This document shows, piece after piece, positions 34,918 through 46,387 of a stretch of 64,000 nucleotides of DNA. Source of the stretch: Tetrastigma voinierianum (Eukaryota > Streptophyta > Magnoliopsida > Vitales > Vitaceae); the NCBI GenBank assembly GCA_016808115.1, contig JAEQBH010003949.1:310001-374000 (forward strand), written 5' to 3'. Position 1 is the first letter of the stretch. Each line of letters starts with the position of its first letter. A program made the position numbers and the translations under genes. The notes beneath the pieces were generated by a model, which saw only the letters and a list, made by a program, of their open reading frames with translations, made no database searches and was not told where the DNA came from.

Positions 34918-35100
34918 TCACATCGGAACAAGTATGGGTGAACGCCATTCCCGCTCGATCTCAAGTGCACTCTCTGGCCGAATGATTCTGCCGTGATAGA
35001 TTCTCACCATCGGGATGACTTTGATCGTTGACGAACCTAAGTATCCACAATAGCTACAAAATGCCCTCATACGATAAATCCTCACCGATTCTACTTCAGC
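34918..35100 (-). pseudogene. Chromodomain remnant, internal A
   Basis: Next to LTR 1 on the minus strand, VIPMVRIYHGRIIRPESALEI corresponds to the better-kept copy B segment VIPMVKVLWCNSFDQECT. Position between integrase and the LTR supports a C-terminal chromodomain. Residues are too degraded to judge binding. Confidence 0.55.
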
Positions 35101-35359
35101 CCGTAGTACATGAAGGACTGCACGCATTTCCTCAACATAGATATATGAAAGACCTGGACGTAACATCGCTAAATTAGGTGGTAGAACTCCAATAGAAGTA
35201 CATCCCCTACTCTATCCACACCTCAAATGGTCCCACGTAGCGAGGTGCCAATTTTCCCTTCACCAAATCTCATCACGCCGTGACCTGGGAAACCTTCAGG
35301 TGAATACATACTACCTGTACACCAAACTCCACATGAAGTTTCGCTAAAACCTAGAAGTG

Positions 35360-35830
35360 AACCGGGGCCCTCTGTCGCACACACCGAAACCGGGATCCCA
35401 TGAAGACACAACTTATCAATATACACCTCGCATACCAAGCTACTTAAAAGTTGTTCACTGTAAGAAGTGTGCCGACTTAGTCATTCGATCGACTATCACC
35501 CAAATGGAATCATACCCTGCCGAAGTTCGAGGTAACCCAGTCACAAAGTCCATGGTAATATTCTCCCATTTCCACTGAACGGGAGCACGAACAACCTGCA
35601 TCTGCCGATGCTCAAGTTTGACCCGCTGGCAAGTCAAACACTTGGATACAAACTCCGCTACATCCTTTCTTCATACCACTCCACCAATAGTTACCCAAGA
35701 TCACGATACACCCATGAACCTGATGAATGACGTAGTCGCATGATGAGCCTCTTCCATAATCTCTTTCTAAGTCCATCAACACGGACGCACAATCTAGTAC
35801 CCATCTTCCCAATCACAACTCACCGCTCGA
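35360..35830 (-). pseudogene. pol: Integrase remnant, internal A
   Basis: At 35455-35637 a 60-residue stretch reads TCQRVKLEHRQMQ, then WKWENITMDFVTGLPR and IWVIVDRMTKSAHFL. This is the end of the zinc-binding domain and the first part of the rve catalytic core, with the first catalytic Asp kept (residue 30). Upstream at 35612-35812 a second frame holds NYWWSGMKK, the YWWPGMK segment before the CxxC pair. The two overlap in different frames, so at least one frameshift separates them. Confidence 0.9.
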
Positions 35831-36399
35831 CCTCACTAACCTCATCCATAATTTTCATCAACCGGGTCCCCGTGACAGCCGTTTTAATTTCATTCCATCG
35901 AATCGACATCAAATGTGATAAAGTGCCCGCACTCCAACACCTTCTAATGAACCCCGATCATACACCATACAAATTCTCCTTAGTCAATCACGCTTGTCGC
36001 ACTAATGTGGGCGGACTCACCGATGATTTCTACCAAAGCATCTCACACCACACAATTTGCGATGATTTCCTACTCAACATCGCCACCATTATGCCACAAG
36101 GTGATATTGAATCATTACAATCATAGTCATAGCGACTCGGCCATCTTCTCTTGTCTCAAATTTAGCTCCCTCTGTTGAAAATATTTTAAACTCTTGTGAT
36201 GTGTGAAGATCTCACCGTCTCACCATACGGTAATGTCTCGGATCTTCTGTCACAAAAAATCACAACGCCATCTCAAGTCAGTGAGTGGGAGTAGTGCTCG
36301 TGCCTCTTCGGTACACAGAAAGCATAGCAATCCTGCCGTCTTTGCATCAATACACCAATCAAACTAGAAGTCCCATGTTCTTATGTAACACCTCTGCAG

Positions 36400-37080
36400 T
36401 ATGAAACGAAGGTAAATAATCATAAACTGAAAACTACACCTCACAAATCTCTGTCATTAAACCTCACGTCTTAAGGTTACTTAAGTGTCAGGAATTGCAG
36501 CGATCCTCGAAAAATCACACGCAAACGATAATAGCAGTAGCCAGGAAACTTGAATCTGATCACGTGGTTGGTCTGCGCCAATCCATCCTTGCCTCTATCT
36601 TCTTAGGATCACTTAGACTGTTCCATGATACTACATGTCCAAGAAGGCTACAACTATCCAGCGAAAATTCACACTTGGAGATTTGGCGCCATAATTCTTC
36701 AACTCCCTCGAAGTCTGATACTATCAACCAAATGCCATGCTCCTCCTCCTCAGAAAGAATCTGCCAAGTGTCATCCAATGAACACAATTACAAGCGAGTC
36801 GGGAAGGAGTTTGAGCCTACGTTCATCAAATCCATAAAAGAGTACTTAGGTGCATTAAAGTGAGTCAAAAGACATCGCTAGGAACTCATAATGCGGTACC
36901 TCGTCTTTGAATCTTTGTCTTGGAACATCCTCATGTCTTATTCTCAGCTGATAATATCTGGCATTGAATCGATCTTAGAAAAGCATGATGCACCACGAAG
37001 GTGATCCAAGCGAGTCATGCATTCGGGAGGCGGATGTTATTACGTATTGTCGCCTTGTTCAGCGTACGTAATTACATGCA
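36400..37080 (-). pseudogene. pol: Reverse transcriptase remnant, internal A
   Basis: Minus-strand frames near 36910-37010 read GASCFSKIDS, the RT motif with the first catalytic Asp. At 36560-36787 comes QISKCEFSLDSCSLLGHVVS, then DPKKIEARMDWRRPTT, the thumb-connection region. The FIDD catalytic box, expected near 36775-36790, is altered (FIG-like), whereas copy B keeps it. The frame is broken several times between motifs. Confidence 0.85.
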
Positions 37081-37639
37081 CATGGCCCGCGAGGAACCAT
37101 CTTTCTTCCTTACCAATGTGGAGCACCCGGGGAGAAATGCGAAACTGACAAAACCTTTGTCTAACAAATCTGTAACTGCTCCTTCGGCTCCTTGACTCTG
37201 GGTGCCATCCTATGGGTGGCAAGGAGATAGAAGTTGTGCGGTCACAAACATCAATGCGAGTGTCTCGGGTGGGGTGGCAACCACTGGCAGCTCCTGCAGG
37301 GAAAACATCGGGAAATTCCTGAGCGATAGGGACATCATCGAAGCTTTACCTCATCTGCTGCTTGGGTGTCCTTACGAGAGACGGATAACCTGCAGCACCG
37401 GCGTGTATCGGCTACAATTGTAATGGAATTTGAGAATTAAATTAGAAGGAATTTCGGTATGCCTTTCGCTATGAAACTGAGCTACGAATCCCTGGAATGG
37501 AAATACTTGTTTCTCTGGCGATCAGGGTGGCGTAGTGCACAACTGACAATCCATACCGAATAACATAATCCATCACATCGACAAAATAAGATCGCGAAGG
37601 TCTCTGCACCTCTGTCGGACACGATGGAAAGTAAATATC

Positions 37640-38100
37640 ACTCTAAGGCATCTCAGAGGGTAGTGGTGATAGCAGTCTCGAGTCTGAATTTGGTGGAACA
37701 CCCTGGCCTAAATGCAAAACTAGGAGACACAAAGGGTGTGTGGCACCGGGATCTAATAACACCACAGCGAGTATAACGAGTAGGGATAGTGCACGATGCG
37801 ACGGCATTTGATACTGGCGTCTGAGGAGTGAGTGTAAAGCTACCTTTGACCGTCCCGAGGCCCGGTAGGAACTCGAACGACAACCACCACTAATCTGCCT
37901 CAGACTCTACCTACATATATCAAACCTATTGCTTATCACTGTGTGCCTTTGAGAAAGAACAGAAATGTCAATGACGAAGCGACGACACTAGCCTCAGAAC
38001 AGGGAAAGAATTTCTTAAAATTTGAAATCTAGGACATGATTTGGCCATATATTTAACTCTCACACTAAAACAAGCTCCACTAGCCACCCATCTGAGGGCA
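37640..38100 (-). pseudogene. Zinc knuckle to protease remnant, internal A
   Basis: 37653-37883 on the minus strand parallels the copy B segment at 44663-44899 that links the zinc knuckle to the protease. Near 38040-38095 the knuckle equivalent (ACF.C..., then GHMAKSC in copy B) is recognisable only at the nucleotide level. Confidence 0.5.
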
Positions 38101-38639
38101 CGATGCATAGCCTTTGTGGGCTATCTTGAATACGGAACTATAATATTTCTTGTATAGAACTGGAACTGATCACATGAACTATAGCCCCATTTGGGCTAAA
38201 TTTGTCCAATGCACGAGCCTCTATAATATACAGTTCAAGTCTACCCTTCTTGTGACCCCTTGGTCCTAAAGCACTCTGTCTGTGACTGTACCACCAAGCC
38301 ACAAGCCACCACCATATCTGCATTGTAAGCAATGCTAATTTACTCTCTGTCTGAATCTCTTCTTGCACCATCCCACTAAAATACCATAAAAAACGAAAAG
38401 TCGATCTCCATCTGTCTCGCTAAATCGATGACCTCGAAGCTACACTTCACTCATTTGTGCAAGGATATGAAATGTGGTCCAAACTAGGTGATAATACTAC
38501 TCGTCTTAGCGACCTCGAAAACACGACCTAACTCAGATGAACACTAAGATACATGAGCCTGGAGACCTTACTCCTACGAGACATATCATCTCTCTTCGGC
38601 TATAAAGCTGTCTTGGTACTCTTGCCTCTGGCAAAAGAG

Positions 38640-38960
38640 ATGTAGTTATCTTGAATCTCTCTGAGCGAGCCCATGTCATACCCTCAATGACTTGATGTAA
38701 TCCTTGTGCCAACTACAAATGCTAAGCCCTTGAGAAGAAACACCGCCATCTCAATGGTCGTCTATCGAATGCTCTGAATCAAATGCTCTCTTCTCCATAG
38801 ATCGAGAAAAAATCAGTGGGTCTGAGATACCCATCAAATACAACCTCATTAAGCACGGTGTCTTGGAATGAGAATGTGATGCAGGTCAAATGAGTCCCGC
38901 AGGCTACAGTATGTGACTGCTGCCGATGCTATAAGTTCTTTGGAGGCTATGCACCCAGTC
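38640..38960 (-). pseudogene. gag: Gag remnant, internal A
   Basis: The nucleotide sequence parallels the copy B gag at 45640-45976 (shared CTATCGAATGCTCTGA/CTATCAGATGCTCTCA and ATCAAATACAACCTCATTAA phrases) but holds no long frame. Confidence 0.6.
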
Positions 38961-39395
38961 ATACACGAAAATGCCTCCATAGTGGCTGGCCGGCCACGGG
39001 CATCTGCGTGCTGGCATTACTGGGGCATATTAGCTGTGGCTCCTCCGGCACGTGGCTCATCGGCCCCGGTACTGTCTAGGCTCTTGCACGGGGCCTACCA
39101 GTCTCCTTCGCCCTCTCGGGGCGTGGATCGAGCTCAGGGGATACCTCATCTTGGGCCTCTGGGCCTCATCATAGGAATCAATGGTCTACTCGGCGACTGC
39201 GCATGCGTTAACCCTCGATCTCTGTCTCATAATGTAAGGTAAACACAAGAAGACTATAGATAAACAACGGGCGTCCTAGATGACGAGAAACTAGATGCAA
39301 TAGTGACGGACAGGGTGAACTCATTCCTGAATTACGCGATGCTTGGAAACTTAGACTCTAGGCCGCAGGAAATGAACTGTAAAATACATTATAAC

Positions 39396-41788
39396 TGTGG
39401 GCCAATCTGAGGGCCAGAGTAATGACCTTAGGAATGGGGCTGTAGGCCACAGAGAAACCCGTAGCAAGCCTTGTGAAATATTCATGCAAACTATCATCCT
39501 GATCACAGAAACTATATATCCACATACATATATAAATAATAAGCTCAGTGCAACATCGATAGGAGAAATAAAGTCTGATCCCACATTACAGATAAATCAT
39601 ACACAAAATGAACGAGGAATTATCGAATTACAAAACATACTAATATTTAAAATCTTTGCGAGTGACACCTAGATTAAATAGACAAAGATTAATAATATCA
39701 TAATAGTACATGCTTAAGCGAGTGAAGGAAAGGAATTCGGTGGTTATCGAGGAATACGGAGAGAAGGAGGGGATGACGGTGCACAGAAAAATAGAATTAG
39801 GCAATTCGAGGTCTCGAGAATTGAGATTATCATATAATCTATACCACCTGCAATCAACGGGTTATACATATAAATTTCAATATAATATATATCATATTGA
39901 GACTATATAATAATACACTCACATATGTAATGCATGCACACACATCGGGTTCATATCATCATAATCATCCTGATAATCGAGGAACTCTAGCGGGACCTAT
40001 GCTAAATACTCTGAGAGCCATACGGCTCTCTCAAATCAATGTATTGGCATTGAGAAATGCTCGACCGGGGTCCTTAACTCAGTCGGCAGCAAATCGATAA
40101 CACATGTTTGGCGCCACAGAGAATGTAAACCGGGGTCTTCACCTCCGGCACCTAACATCATAATCATGTGGGCGCCACAGAGGTAACGGCTGACCGGGGA
40201 CCTTACCTCTAGAGGCATCCCAGAAACGACTCAACCCGGGGAACTCATGTCCATAACCCATAAACCTATAACATATCGATGTCTAGGTCCTTATGTAACC
40301 CCGTTAGGTGGTATGTCTCTTATAGTTCCCGTACGAAATATTTCTTAAATGTGCAATGATATCACTCCCATGATACACACTCATCCATCATCATAGCAGG
40401 TCTCATATCAGGATATATTTCATAACAAACTAAATAATTTAGTACCATATTAAAATCTGATTCCAATAGTAATAATCGTAATAGTGATGAGGGGTGTAGC
40501 ACAATACTTGCATAAATGTACATGCAATGCATGCGAGATGATGCGAGTCATAAACTATATGATATCGACTCACGGAAAGATCGGATCTCGGTCAAAACTA
40601 TACGCCTCGAGCTGCTACTAGTAGGCGTTGGACAATCTAGAATAGAAAAGACATAATCAATATCGAGATTGAGTTTAAGCAACTCTAGACTTGACTAGAC
40701 AATTCCTGAGCTAGAATAGATATAAAGCACATTTAAATTCCTAGAAAATTCATTGAACCTCCTAAAAGCTGGACTTAACTCACGTAAAAGCAAAGTCGGG
40801 CACCTTTAAATAACATTCCCGATATACACGAGTAAATCAAACAATAGAACAGGGCCACACAATTACAATTTGTTGCCCAGACTAGTCACGATCATCAAAT
40901 AAACAATTTGTATTAAGCAATATACACAATCAATCTTATTAACTACTTTGGATTATCTGATACAAGTAACTAATTCAACGTAGTCAAATACGGTGGACAT
41001 ATTTAACATGTTGAGACAATTAAAATCGATTATCGGACAATTACACGATTAGAGAGTCCCACACGTTTTAGGGTATAGATTTAACTCACAGAACTCGAAT
41101 GCGGAGGCCCGATCCTGCCGGAAGTCGGAACCACGGAGACGAGGGGCGTGATTACAATCAGGAACCGCAGCTCAGGAATCATGCATGCTTGACGGTGGCG
41201 GAAAAGTTGAGGGTTGCGGAATTAGATTTTAAGGACACCGCAGCGAAGTCGAAGCTCGAGGGACACGAAAAATGTGATCGTTTCGTTCGGAGGGACCACT
41301 TGGAGTGTGGGAATCGTGTGAGTCTGACTTCCGGCGAGGCTTCCCCCGCTTCGTTCCGCCGTGAAAACGTTCTTCTGGAACGATCAAGGATGGATCAGCT
41401 AAGTTTTTGGCGGCCGAGGGGTTCAAATCTGCAGGGTCGATGTGACGGAGGTGGCGGGAAAATGGCCGGAGACAGGCGGTGGCGAAGCAGGGCGAGAGAG
41501 AAGACTTGGCGTCGACGAAAACCGGCCGGTTCAGAGCGAGATCGAGCAGAGCAGGGTGGCGGTGATGGGAGCTGCCTTTCGAATAGGACGGGATCGATGT
41601 GGAGGAGCAGGCGTCGTAGCAGAACCTTGCTTCGTGGTGTCGGGAGAGAGAGAAGGGTTTTTTTTTTTGGTAGTCTTGCCCCCTTTCAGCAATGTAATCA
41701 ACTTTAAAAGTGTATTTTAATAAAAATCAAAATAAATATTAAAACAATTATGGAAATAATTTAAATAGCCAAATTTACGGGTATTACA
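39396..41788 (-). repeat. LTR 2 (middle, shared)
   Basis: It ends GGGTATTACA at 41788. The other end is decayed around 39378-39400, where the PBS and the LTR edge cannot be read clearly. It serves as 5' LTR of internal A and 3' LTR of internal B. A + strand frame of 202 codons (41099-41707) falls in a CG-rich part of the LTR and is not supported as a gene. Confidence 0.85.
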
Positions 41789-41803
41789 TTCTCTCCCCCT
41801 TGA
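41789..41803 (-). other. Polypurine tract, internal B
   Basis: On the minus strand AAGGGGGAGAGAA directly precedes TGTAATACCC. The copy A equivalent (34872-34886) is disrupted. Confidence 0.8.
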
Positions 41804-41821
41804 GAAAATTCGTCCTCGAAT

Positions 41822-41990
41822 TTAAGAATAGAAAACATACCTCATTCTTTGGAACAAGTATGGAGCTATAAACATCCTCTCTGACCAGATTCCCAAAGTG
41901 CACTCTTGGTCGAATGAATTACACCATAGGACTTTGACCATTGGGATGACTTTTGATTGGAGTTGACGAAACCTAAGTATCCTGATAAAC
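41822..41990 (-). pseudogene. Chromodomain, internal B
   Basis: VIPMVKVLWCNSFDQECT followed by SERMFIAPYLF resembles the chromodomain pattern VKVLW...EE.TWE....M...YP.LF, as in the separate element at 20736. It lies just before the polypurine tract, as expected for chromoviruses. Confidence 0.7.
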
Positions 41991-42429
41991 CTGGAGTGGC
42001 TCCTCATGCGATCAAATCTCCTTTGATCTCTACTTCTTGGGCCTGTAGTACATGTGAAGGATGAAGCACATTGCTTCTCGACATGAGTATATGAAGGCAA
42101 GGATGAATATTGGCGAAATTCGTTGGCAGCTCCAGTCGGTGAGCTGCATCACACACTCACATCCTGATCTCGATGGTCTACGTAGCGAGGGGTGCTTGCT
42201 AATTTTCCCCTCTTACCAGGGTCTCATCACGCCTCGCATCGGGAAACCTTAGGGAATACATACTCACCTACACCAAGCTCCACATGATTTCATAAAACAC
42301 AAAGTGGCAGGCCCTACGTAGAACCTGTTCAGCAGGATCCCATGAAGACTAGCAATCTATCGAAATATACACCTGCTTGCACATACAGCTACGGGAAAAG
42401 TTGTCTTTCACGAGTAAGGGTGTCTTGGA

Positions 42430-42800
42430 GCTTAGTCATTGATAGGCTATCACCCAAATGGAATCATGCCTGTAGAAGTTAGAGGTAACCCGGTCACAAG
42501 TCATGGTAATATTCTCCCATTTCCACTCGGGAATGGGGAGTGAAGTCATAACGACAGTGACTACGATGCTGAAGTTTGACCTGTGTAAGTCAAACACTTG
42601 GATAAACTCCTTTACATCCTTATACATACCCTCCACCAATAGTTATACAAAGATCAGTACATCTTAGTGGAGCAGGATGAATACGTAAAAATTTTGTATG
42701 ATGAGCCTCTTCCCGTAATCTCTTTAAATCCTCAACCATGAAACGCCACAATCTAAATACCATCTTCCCCAATCTAACTCAAACCTGAACCTCATCCATA
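42430..42800 (-). pseudogene. pol: Integrase remnant, internal B
   Basis: At 42436-42639 SLPIPEWKWENITM and HDSIWVIAYQ mark the start of the rve core. KDVKEFIQVF is the end of the zinc-binding part. The catalytic Asp after NITM is lost by a frame change (TCDRV instead of DFV). Confidence 0.85.
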
Positions 42801-43399
42801 ATGCATCAGCGTAGGTCACGTGAGTTGTGTAAAGTACAATCCATCAGAAACTGAGATTTGACTACAGAAATGTGATAAAAAGTATGGAGACTCAACGCCT
42901 CTAAGGCGTAAACCACAGTCATGCAAATTCATACGGCTCCTTGTAGTCAGTGTAAAACACTATTTGCACTAATGTGGGCGAGGCACTTTTGATGATTTCT
43001 CAAAGCATACATACCACATTAGCCTTGCAGGTATTGGATACGTACAATCATAGTCCTTAAGCAACTCTGATAATCTTCTCTTGTCTGAATTTGGCTCCTG
43101 CACAGAAAATGTATTTTAAGCTCAGCAGCGCGATGCGTGAGATCTCACCGATCTCACCATACGAGTGTGTCTCCGGATCTTCAATGCAAAAATCCACGGC
43201 CATATCTCAAGTCGTGAGTGGGATGATGCACTCCGTGCCTCTTCATTTACTAGGAAGCATAAGCAATCATAGATCTTCACGTAATCACACACCCAATCAG
43301 GCTGCAGGCGTCACAATACAACTGTGTGGCGCCTCTGTACGAGAAGGTAATGCCAACAGATGAAGGTCAAGCAATCCTTCAGCTTTTGAAAACTCGCCT

Positions 43400-44010
43400 C
43401 ACAAATCTCTGTCCACTGAAACCTCACGATTCTTGGGTTAGCAGTGTCGAGGGTGCGCGATCTCGAAAAATCACACGGCTTGTGATATGCTTAGGCTAAA
43501 CCGGGAAACTTCGAGATCTCACCGATCACGAGTGGTTGGTCTTTCACGCAATCCCATCACCTCTCTTCTTGGGATCCCGCAGATACCTTCCCTTAAGTAC
43601 TACATGTCCCAGAAAGCTACCTTATCAGCAAGAGTACAGAGAAATTTAGCATATAATTGTACTCCTAGTGCAATACTATCAGCCAAATGCTCTACATGCT
43701 CTCCTCACTCTAGAGGAATATACTAAGATATCATCAATGAACCACAATTACAAGCGATCGGGAAGGGTTTGAACACTCAATTCATCAAATCCATAAAGAA
43801 ATTTGCGATTGCATTAGTGAGTCGAAAGACATCACTAGGAACTCGTAGTAATAGAGTACTATAGATCACGAATCTTTGTCTTGGAACATCCTCATGTCTT
43901 ATTCTCAGCTGATGATATCCTGACCGTAAGATCAATCTTAGAAAAACATGATGCACCTGAGGCGATCAAGCAGAGTCATCTATTCGAGGAGGATGTGTCC
44001 CATGCATGTA
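43400..44010 (-). pseudogene. pol: Reverse transcriptase remnant, internal B
   Basis: The minus strand at 43900-43960 reads FSKIDL-like. At 43725-43760 it reads WFIDD with both catalytic aspartates, followed by a GHV-like segment and KIEA-like sequence towards 43480. Frames change repeatedly. The order agrees with internal A and with the RT at 18536. Confidence 0.8.
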
Positions 44011-44639
44011 TCGCATTGAGTATGTAAATCTATCTGCCAGAGCCATACTCTTCACTACAAATAACAGAGCACGAGTACTAGGCGACAAAACCTTTGTCTA
44101 ACAAATCTATGTGCTCCTTGACTCCTTCAACTCTGCCCAGGTGCCATCATAAGGTGGCAAGGAGATAGAAGTTGTGCGATATGACATCAATGCAAATTCT
44201 ATCTCTTAGATTAGGGTGGCGACCACGTGACTCCTGCGGGAAAACATCGGAAATTCTGGCGATAGGGACATCATCAACTTTACCTCTATCTCTTCTTGGT
44301 GTCCTTACAAGAGCCAATGAGATAACCACAGCACCCCGTGTATATCGACTACTTTATGTGAGAAATAAGTAAAAATTTATTATCACTCACCATGAAGCAA
44401 ACTACATGAATCCTGGAATGGAAAATCACTTGTTTCTCTCGGCAATCGGGGTGGCGTGTTTGCTTGACAATCCATACCCCGAATAACCTAAAAGAAATCC
44501 ATCACATCCGACAAAAAATAAGATCCTTGAAGGTCTGCGCCTACTACGGAAATGCGGGACACGTGGAAAGTAAATATATACCTCTAAGGCATCACTCGAA
44601 GGGGTAGTGATCGATAGCAGGTCTCAGAGTGCATTTGTT

Positions 44640-45060
44640 TGAACACCCGACCCTATGCAAAACTAGGAGACACAAAGGGTGTGTGGCACAGGATCTAATA
44701 ACACAACCTTAGTATAACCAGGCAAGGATAGTACACGTCTGACGGCATTTGGCGCCACAGCGTCTGAGTGAAGTGTAAAAACTGCAGCTGACCACGTCGA
44801 GGCCCCGAGTAGGAGCTCGAAGCGACCACTGGCCCCTACTAAATGCCTCCCGGGCTCTACCTCCATATCCACGGCCTGTGTCACTATCTTCATGTGCACC
44901 CGAAGAGGAAGAACTGAGTGTCGATGAGCGGCGAGACGACGCTAGCCTCAGAACAGCGGGGAAGGAATTCTTTGGTGGAAATCTAGGACATGATTTGGCC
45001 ATATGGCCAACTCTCCACACCTAAAACAAGCTCCACCAGCCACCATCTAGGGGCCACGAT
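44640..45060 (-). pseudogene. Zinc knuckle to protease remnant, internal B
   Basis: ACFRCGE (about 45040) and VGHMAKSCPRFPPK (about 45020) together give the CCHC knuckle, separated by a one-base frameshift. A Ser/Arg-rich linker follows, then VVSCSFYTSLRRCGAKC, which replaces the usual linker into the protease. No DSG/DTG site can be read in frame. Confidence 0.75.
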
Positions 45061-45639
45061 GTCAGCCCACCTTTGTGGGCTATCTTGATCCAGTGCATGT
45101 CCTAATACCCCCATTTGAACTGTCCCTTGAACTATAGCTACTTAGGCCTAAACCTGTCCAATCTGGAAGCCTCTATAACCCTTCTGGTTGCGTCTACCCT
45201 TCTTGTGACCCCTTGGTCTAAAGCGCTGCAAATATAATGGCACGTACCACAGAGGCATAGAGTCTGCCATAATCTTGCGTTGTAGGCGGGTGTACTAGTT
45301 GCAACCATACGATGGGGTCTTCTTCTTAGCACCATCCACTAAGATACCATGAAGGCGAAGGTCGTCTCCATACGTCTCGCTAAATCGGTGACCTCCCGAA
45401 GCTACACTTCCCTGTACGAGGATATGAAATGTGGTCGAGCCGGTGATATGCCACTCGTCTTAGCAGCCTCCTTTGCGACTAACTCAGGAACAGAATTTAC
45501 TAAGATACATGAACCTCGGGTGTACTCACTGCAGACATATCATACTCTCTTCGGCTACTCAAAGCGTCTTCGGTACTCTTGCCTCGTAAGCGAAAGAGAT
45601 ATAATTATCTTCAAATCTCTCCTGAGCGAGCCCGTATGT

Positions 45640-45976
45640 ATTACCCTCTCAAAGAAGACGTGTAATCCTTGTACCCTTTGCAATGCTAAGCCGCAGAGGG
45701 AGAAGCACATATCTCAATGGTCCGTCTATCAGATGCTCTCAGATCAAATGCTCTCTTCTCCACTTCGTCCAGAAAATCCATTGGGTCACCAGATACCCCA
45801 TCAAATACAACCTCATTAAACTGGTGCTCTTTGGAATAAGGAGAATGTGTCTGGGTCGAAATCTGGTCCACCGGTGAGGCTACTGTCTTAAACTGCGCAG
45901 TGATGCCTCTATAAGTTCTTGAGAGCTGTATGCACCCAGTCCATACACACGAAAATGCCTCCATAGTGGCTGGCAC
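45640..45976 (-). pseudogene. gag: Gag (Retrotrans_gag) remnant, internal B
   Basis: A 96-residue minus-strand stretch contains HQFNEVVFDGVSGDPMDFLDEVEK, matching the conserved start of plant Ty3/Gypsy gag (F.G..DP..AE.WL.E.EK), then LRASDRRTIEI. The following QLEG/WW region is not readable. It is the best-preserved gag part of the tandem element. Confidence 0.82.
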
Positions 45977-46364
45977 GACACCGGAAACGTGCGTGCTGAA
46001 GCGTACTGGGGCATATTAACTGTGGCTCCTCGACTGTGGCTCATCAGTAGGGTACTGTCTAGGCTGGCTGCACGGGCCTACCAGGTCTCCTTCGCCTCTC
46101 CCGGGAGCGGGTGGATCGGGCTGGGGGGATACCTCATCTTGAATCCCGGGCCTCATCATAGGAGGCCAATCATGGATCTCGGCTAGCTGTATTCGCGTTA
46201 ACCTCGATCTACGTGCTCATAATGTAAGAGTAAACCTGTGTGAACTAACATGAGCGTCTAGCAGACGACGAGAAAAACTAGATGCAATAGTGACGAGACA
46301 GGGGCGAACTCATTCTCTGATGCAACGATCTTGGAAACTTAGACTACAGGCCGCTAGAAATGAA

Positions 46365-46382
46365 CCTATGGCTCTGATACCA
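46365..46382 (-). other. tRNA-iMet primer-binding site
   Basis: On the minus strand TGGTATCAGAGCCATAGG, an exact plant iMet site, lies five bases from the LTR 3 edge. It confirms orientation and the LTR boundary. Confidence 0.92.
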
Positions 46383-46387
46383 ACACA

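Noticed and set aside
41099..41707. 202-codon + strand frame, Arg/Gly-rich
   Set aside because: It lies inside LTR 2, and the matching parts of LTR 1 and 3 are not open in the same way. CG-rich composition removes stops.
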